Assembly: GCA_946625715.1 (NCBI GenBank)
Contig: CAMOTK010000136.1
Location: 1-5,354, forward strand
Origin: an uncultured Prevotella sp.
Lineage (GTDB): Bacteria > Bacteroidota > Bacteroidia > Bacteroidales > Bacteroidaceae
DNA length: 5,354 bases
Direction of reading: 5' to 3'
Numbering within the stretch: the stretch's first letter is position 1; each line of letters begins with the position of its first letter. Under the pieces are notes generated by a model that worked only from the letters and a program-made list of their open reading frames with translations, did no database searches and had not been told where the DNA came from. Of this stretch, positions 5,209-5,354 are shown in pieces. The position numbers were made by a program, and so were the translations under genes.

Positions 5209-5325
5209 ATGCCGTAGCGGAAACGTTCAAAAACTAACTATTTTATTACGCCAAATCAGGGGACCATAGGCACAAAAAAAGGATTAAAATCTAAACAACT
5301 AACTAAAATTTAAACTTTTAAGCGT

Positions 5326-5354
5326 ATGAAAAAACTATTACTTTTCCTCCTCGT
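5326..5354 (+). CDS. Start of an exported protein (partial, signal peptide only)
   Basis: Nine full codons are visible, MKKLLLFLL, with a tenth beginning GT (valine) before the window ends. Two lysines followed by an unbroken hydrophobic run are typical of a Sec signal peptide, so the product is probably secreted, periplasmic or a lipoprotein. The mature protein is not visible. The preceding 117 bases after the terminator are A/T-rich with no clear TAnnTTTG box and no Shine-Dalgarno near the ATG, so expression probably depends on read-through from the promoter at 4851-4881. Confidence 0.7.

Noticed and set aside
5029..5217. 62-codon plus-strand frame starting with TTG in the leader RNA
   Set aside because: It passes through the terminator stem and U-tract and needs a rare start codon; an RNA explanation fits better.
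1..5354. tRNA, rRNA, CRISPR array, transposase or integrase
   Set aside because: No cloverleaf, rRNA-like stretch, regular spacer array or recombinase motif was seen in the window.

Overview
The window looks like a chromosomal accessory region of a member of the Bacteroidales, probably Prevotella-like. The genus is inference. The evidence is a Bacteroidota-type promoter with an exact fit (TTTG, 19 bases, TATATTTG at 4851-4881), two further TATCTTTG -7 boxes, few Shine-Dalgarno sites, and a gene content (VapE/DUF3874 protein next to an HU-related protein) familiar from Bacteroidales genomes.

Layout. 1-1032 (+): the tail of an OmpR-type response regulator, then a complete short membrane histidine kinase, forming one two-component operon. 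1053-1842 (-): a HepT/MntA toxin-antitoxin pair that converges on the kinase, with the antitoxin gene first and a 14-base overlap. 1944-2360 (-): an HU-related DNA-binding protein. 2361-2563: a 203-base intergenic region full of repeats. 2564-4582 (-): a 672-residue VapE/VirE-type P-loop ATPase with the BT4734-like N-terminal and DUF3874 C-terminal regions. 4583-5325: no convincing protein gene above 18 codons; it holds the vapE promoter with palindromes, a repeat element, and a promoter-to-terminator RNA of about 320 bases. 5326 to the end (+): the first codons of an exported protein.

The most striking structure is a pair of 86-base elements, one on each side of vapE and in opposite orientation (4680-4765 on +, 2468-2383 on -). 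Both have the same geometry: a 35-base block of two TGACnCTT direct repeats closed by an inverted AAAGGGTCAT, then 41 divergent bases, then an identical ATGACACTTT. Two 19-base palindromes that are exact reverse complements of each other lie between vapE and the HU gene. A D5/SF3-like ATPase, an HU protein and iteron-like repeats together suggest a replication or maintenance module of a mobile or formerly mobile element. That role is inference.

The second structure of note is the leader RNA at about 4886-5208. It contains an 18-codon aromatic-rich ORF whose start codon sits in a hairpin loop, and it ends in an intrinsic terminator whose 3' arm can pair with two different 5' arms. It lies directly upstream of the secreted-protein gene. 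It may be a free-standing small RNA or an attenuated 5' leader.
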